From Symploca sp. SIO1C2 (GTDB lineage: Bacteria; Cyanobacteriota; Cyanobacteriia; Cyanobacteriales; Coleofasciculaceae), in NCBI GenBank assembly GCA_010672925.1, contig JAAHFP010000001.1:515250-579249 (forward strand): 64,000 bases of DNA, written 5' to 3'. The notes below the pieces were generated by a model. That model made no database searches. It was not told the origin of the DNA and was given only the letters and a program-made list of their open reading frames with translations. The position numbers were made by a program, and so were the translations under genes. Positions 62,624 to 64,000 of the stretch are shown here, in pieces; the first letter of the stretch is position 1; the number at the start of each line of letters is the position of its first letter.

Positions 62624-64000
62624 TGGGTTTATCAGAGCAGGAATTAGACAATACGGTTTTAGGCTTTGCCGAAATTCAGTCAGAGCTAAATTACAAATAT
62701 GCCCAAGATGCTCTACGAGACTTGGTTAATAATTTTGATTTAACACCCCAAGAACAAGCAGGTTTAGAGGTAGAAATTAAGGGTTTAACCCGCGTGTTGG
62801 ATAAGTTAGAACAAACCTGTGTGCAGATTGCTGTCTTTGGTATGGTGGGACGAGGGAAGTCTTCTGTACTTAATGCCTTATTAGGACAATCTGTATTTCA
62901 AACCGGGCCACTTCATGGAGTTACCCAGGACTTTCAACAAGCTCATTGGCAATTGAGCAGTGAAAAAGTAGGGGACAATCATCAAGATATCTTACGAGTT
63001 GCCCTACCTAGTATTGGCAACTCCGAAATTCAGTTAATTGATACTCCTGGTATTGACGAAATCGATGGAGAAACTCGCGAAGTGATAGCACTTACAGTAG
63101 CTAAACAGGCAGATTTGCTACTGTTTGTTATTGCTGGGGATCTGACTAAGGTAGAGTATAAAGCCCTATCTCAGCTGCGAGAGGTTGGTAAACCAATGCT
63201 ATTGGTATTCAATAAGATTGACCAGTATCCCGAGGCGGATCGTATGGCAATTTACCATAAAATTCGGGACGAACGAGTTAAGCAGCTGCTTTCTCCAGCA
63301 GAAATTGTCATGGTTGCAGCTTCACCATTGGTAGCTAAGGCAGTGCGTCGGGTTGATGGCACAATGGGAGTGAAGCGGTGTTCTGGAAAACCGCAAATCG
63401 AGGCTTTAAAACTCAAGATCCTGGAGATTTTGCACCGGGATGGCAAATCTTTGGTTGCTCTGAATACAATGCTTTATGCCGACAATGTTAATGAGCAGTT
63501 GGTCAAGCGAAAAATGCTTATTCGAGAAGAGGGCGCCAATCAGATTATTTGGAGGGCTGTGATGGCTAAAGCAGTTGCGATCGCTCTTAATCCCGTTACC
63601 GTTGTCGATATCCTCACTGCTACTGCCATTGATCTAGTGATGATTCTTAGTTTATCAAAGCTCTACGGTATTGCGATGACTCAATCAGGAGCTATCGGAT
63701 TGCTGCAAAAAATCGCTATCAGCATGGGAGGTATCAGTGCTAGTGAACTCCTGGCAACTCTGGGACTAAGTTCCCTCAAAGGTTTACTAGGTATATCAGC
63801 ACCAGCAACAGGAGGGGTTTCTTTAGCTCCCTATCTTTCCGTTGCCATTACTCAGGCAGGAGTTGCCGGTGTTTCCTCCTATGGTATTGGACAAGTTACC
63901 AAAACTTATTTAGCCAATGGAGCATCTTGGGGACCTGATGGCCCTAAAGCGGTTGTTAATCGTATTCTCTCTTCCCTGGATGAAACCTCAATTCTCAATC
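62624..64000 (+). CDS. GTPase with DUF697 membrane domain, 3' end outside window
   Basis: Start ATG 62624 (MGLSEQELDNTVLGFAEIQ); the frame runs open to the window end (459 codons seen). Residues about 70-200 are a G domain: P-loop GMVGRGKSS, G3 LIDTPGIDE and G4 NKIDQ. From about residue 300 a DUF697 membrane domain begins (AVAIALNPVTVVDILTATAI, with hydrophobic spans following). These proteins are related to dynamin-like or stress GTPases in cyanobacteria and chloroplasts. The C-terminus is not seen. Confidence 0.9.

Overview
This window reads as a chromosomal segment of a filamentous cyanobacterium. The evidence is abundant HIP1 octamers (GCGATCGC), cyanobacterial families (COP23, XisH/XisI, Uma2, DUF4058, DUF1517, a VTE6-type DUF92 protein), a full-length hetR, and a very high load of short dispersed repeats. 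No rRNA, tRNA, phage or CRISPR was seen. The repeat load suggests a large-genome filamentous lineage, but the genus cannot be fixed from the sequence.

Layout. 0-7 kb (+): a tight run of Nudix hydrolase, SDR reductase, divergent dihydropteroate-synthase-like protein, MurL-like PP-loop protein, thioredoxin-reductase-like flavoprotein, and an OpuC/EgtUV-type betaine or ergothioneine ABC importer. 7.5-9.1 kb (-): an EgtD-like amino-acid betaine methyltransferase and folK. 9.1-13 kb: a graveyard of toxin-antitoxin remnants, an intact VapBC pair, an aspartic-protease module and MITE-like repeats. 13-20.4 kb (-): a PanD-methyltransferase-methyltransferase fusion, a 2Fe-2S ferredoxin, a remnant methyltransferase, a two-domain methyltransferase, a free-standing panD broken by a short deletion, and alaS. 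20.6-28.3 kb: cimA (with repeat DNA inside its frame), a COP23 protein, a trypsin-like/TPR lipoprotein, an amidase and mnmA. 28.7-33.6 kb: an orthocaspase with its catalytic pair replaced (H to Y, C to S), and a CHAT-FHA protein with its pair intact. 34.8-36.4 kb (-): hetR, preceded by a patX-like gene encoding a secreted precursor with four tandem copies of the HetR-inhibiting pentapeptide RGSGR. 36.8-50.7 kb: membrane and hypothetical proteins, a TRADD-N-associated membrane protein, two AAA-like ATPases, XisH/XisI, two Uma2 proteins, RNA 2'-phosphotransferase, another AAA ATPase and DUF4058. 50.8-60 kb: dhaK, an acyltransferase, then a sugar-oxidation cluster (six-hairpin glycosidase, GMC flavoprotein with a probable Fe-S cysteine motif, ferritin-like protein, small dehydrogenase subunit). 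60-64 kb: a solo TnpB element, a MITE, a pentapeptide-repeat lumenal protein and a partial DUF697 GTPase.

Two systems stand out. (1) patX-hetR: five 21-residue units, four carrying RGSGR, lie just upstream of a HetR that keeps the known pentapeptide-binding residues. This looks like a multi-copy pheromone precursor that could amplify a pattern-forming inhibitor. (2) The PanD-GSMT-SDMT-like fusion keeps every PanD processing and substrate residue checked and adds two methyltransferase domains, suggesting a single-polypeptide route from aspartate via beta-alanine to N-methylated beta-alanine (beta-alanine betaine). A disabled free-standing panD, an EgtD-like enzyme and a betaine-type importer lie within 16 kb, giving the left third of the window a betaine theme. 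Both functional readings are inferences from sequence.
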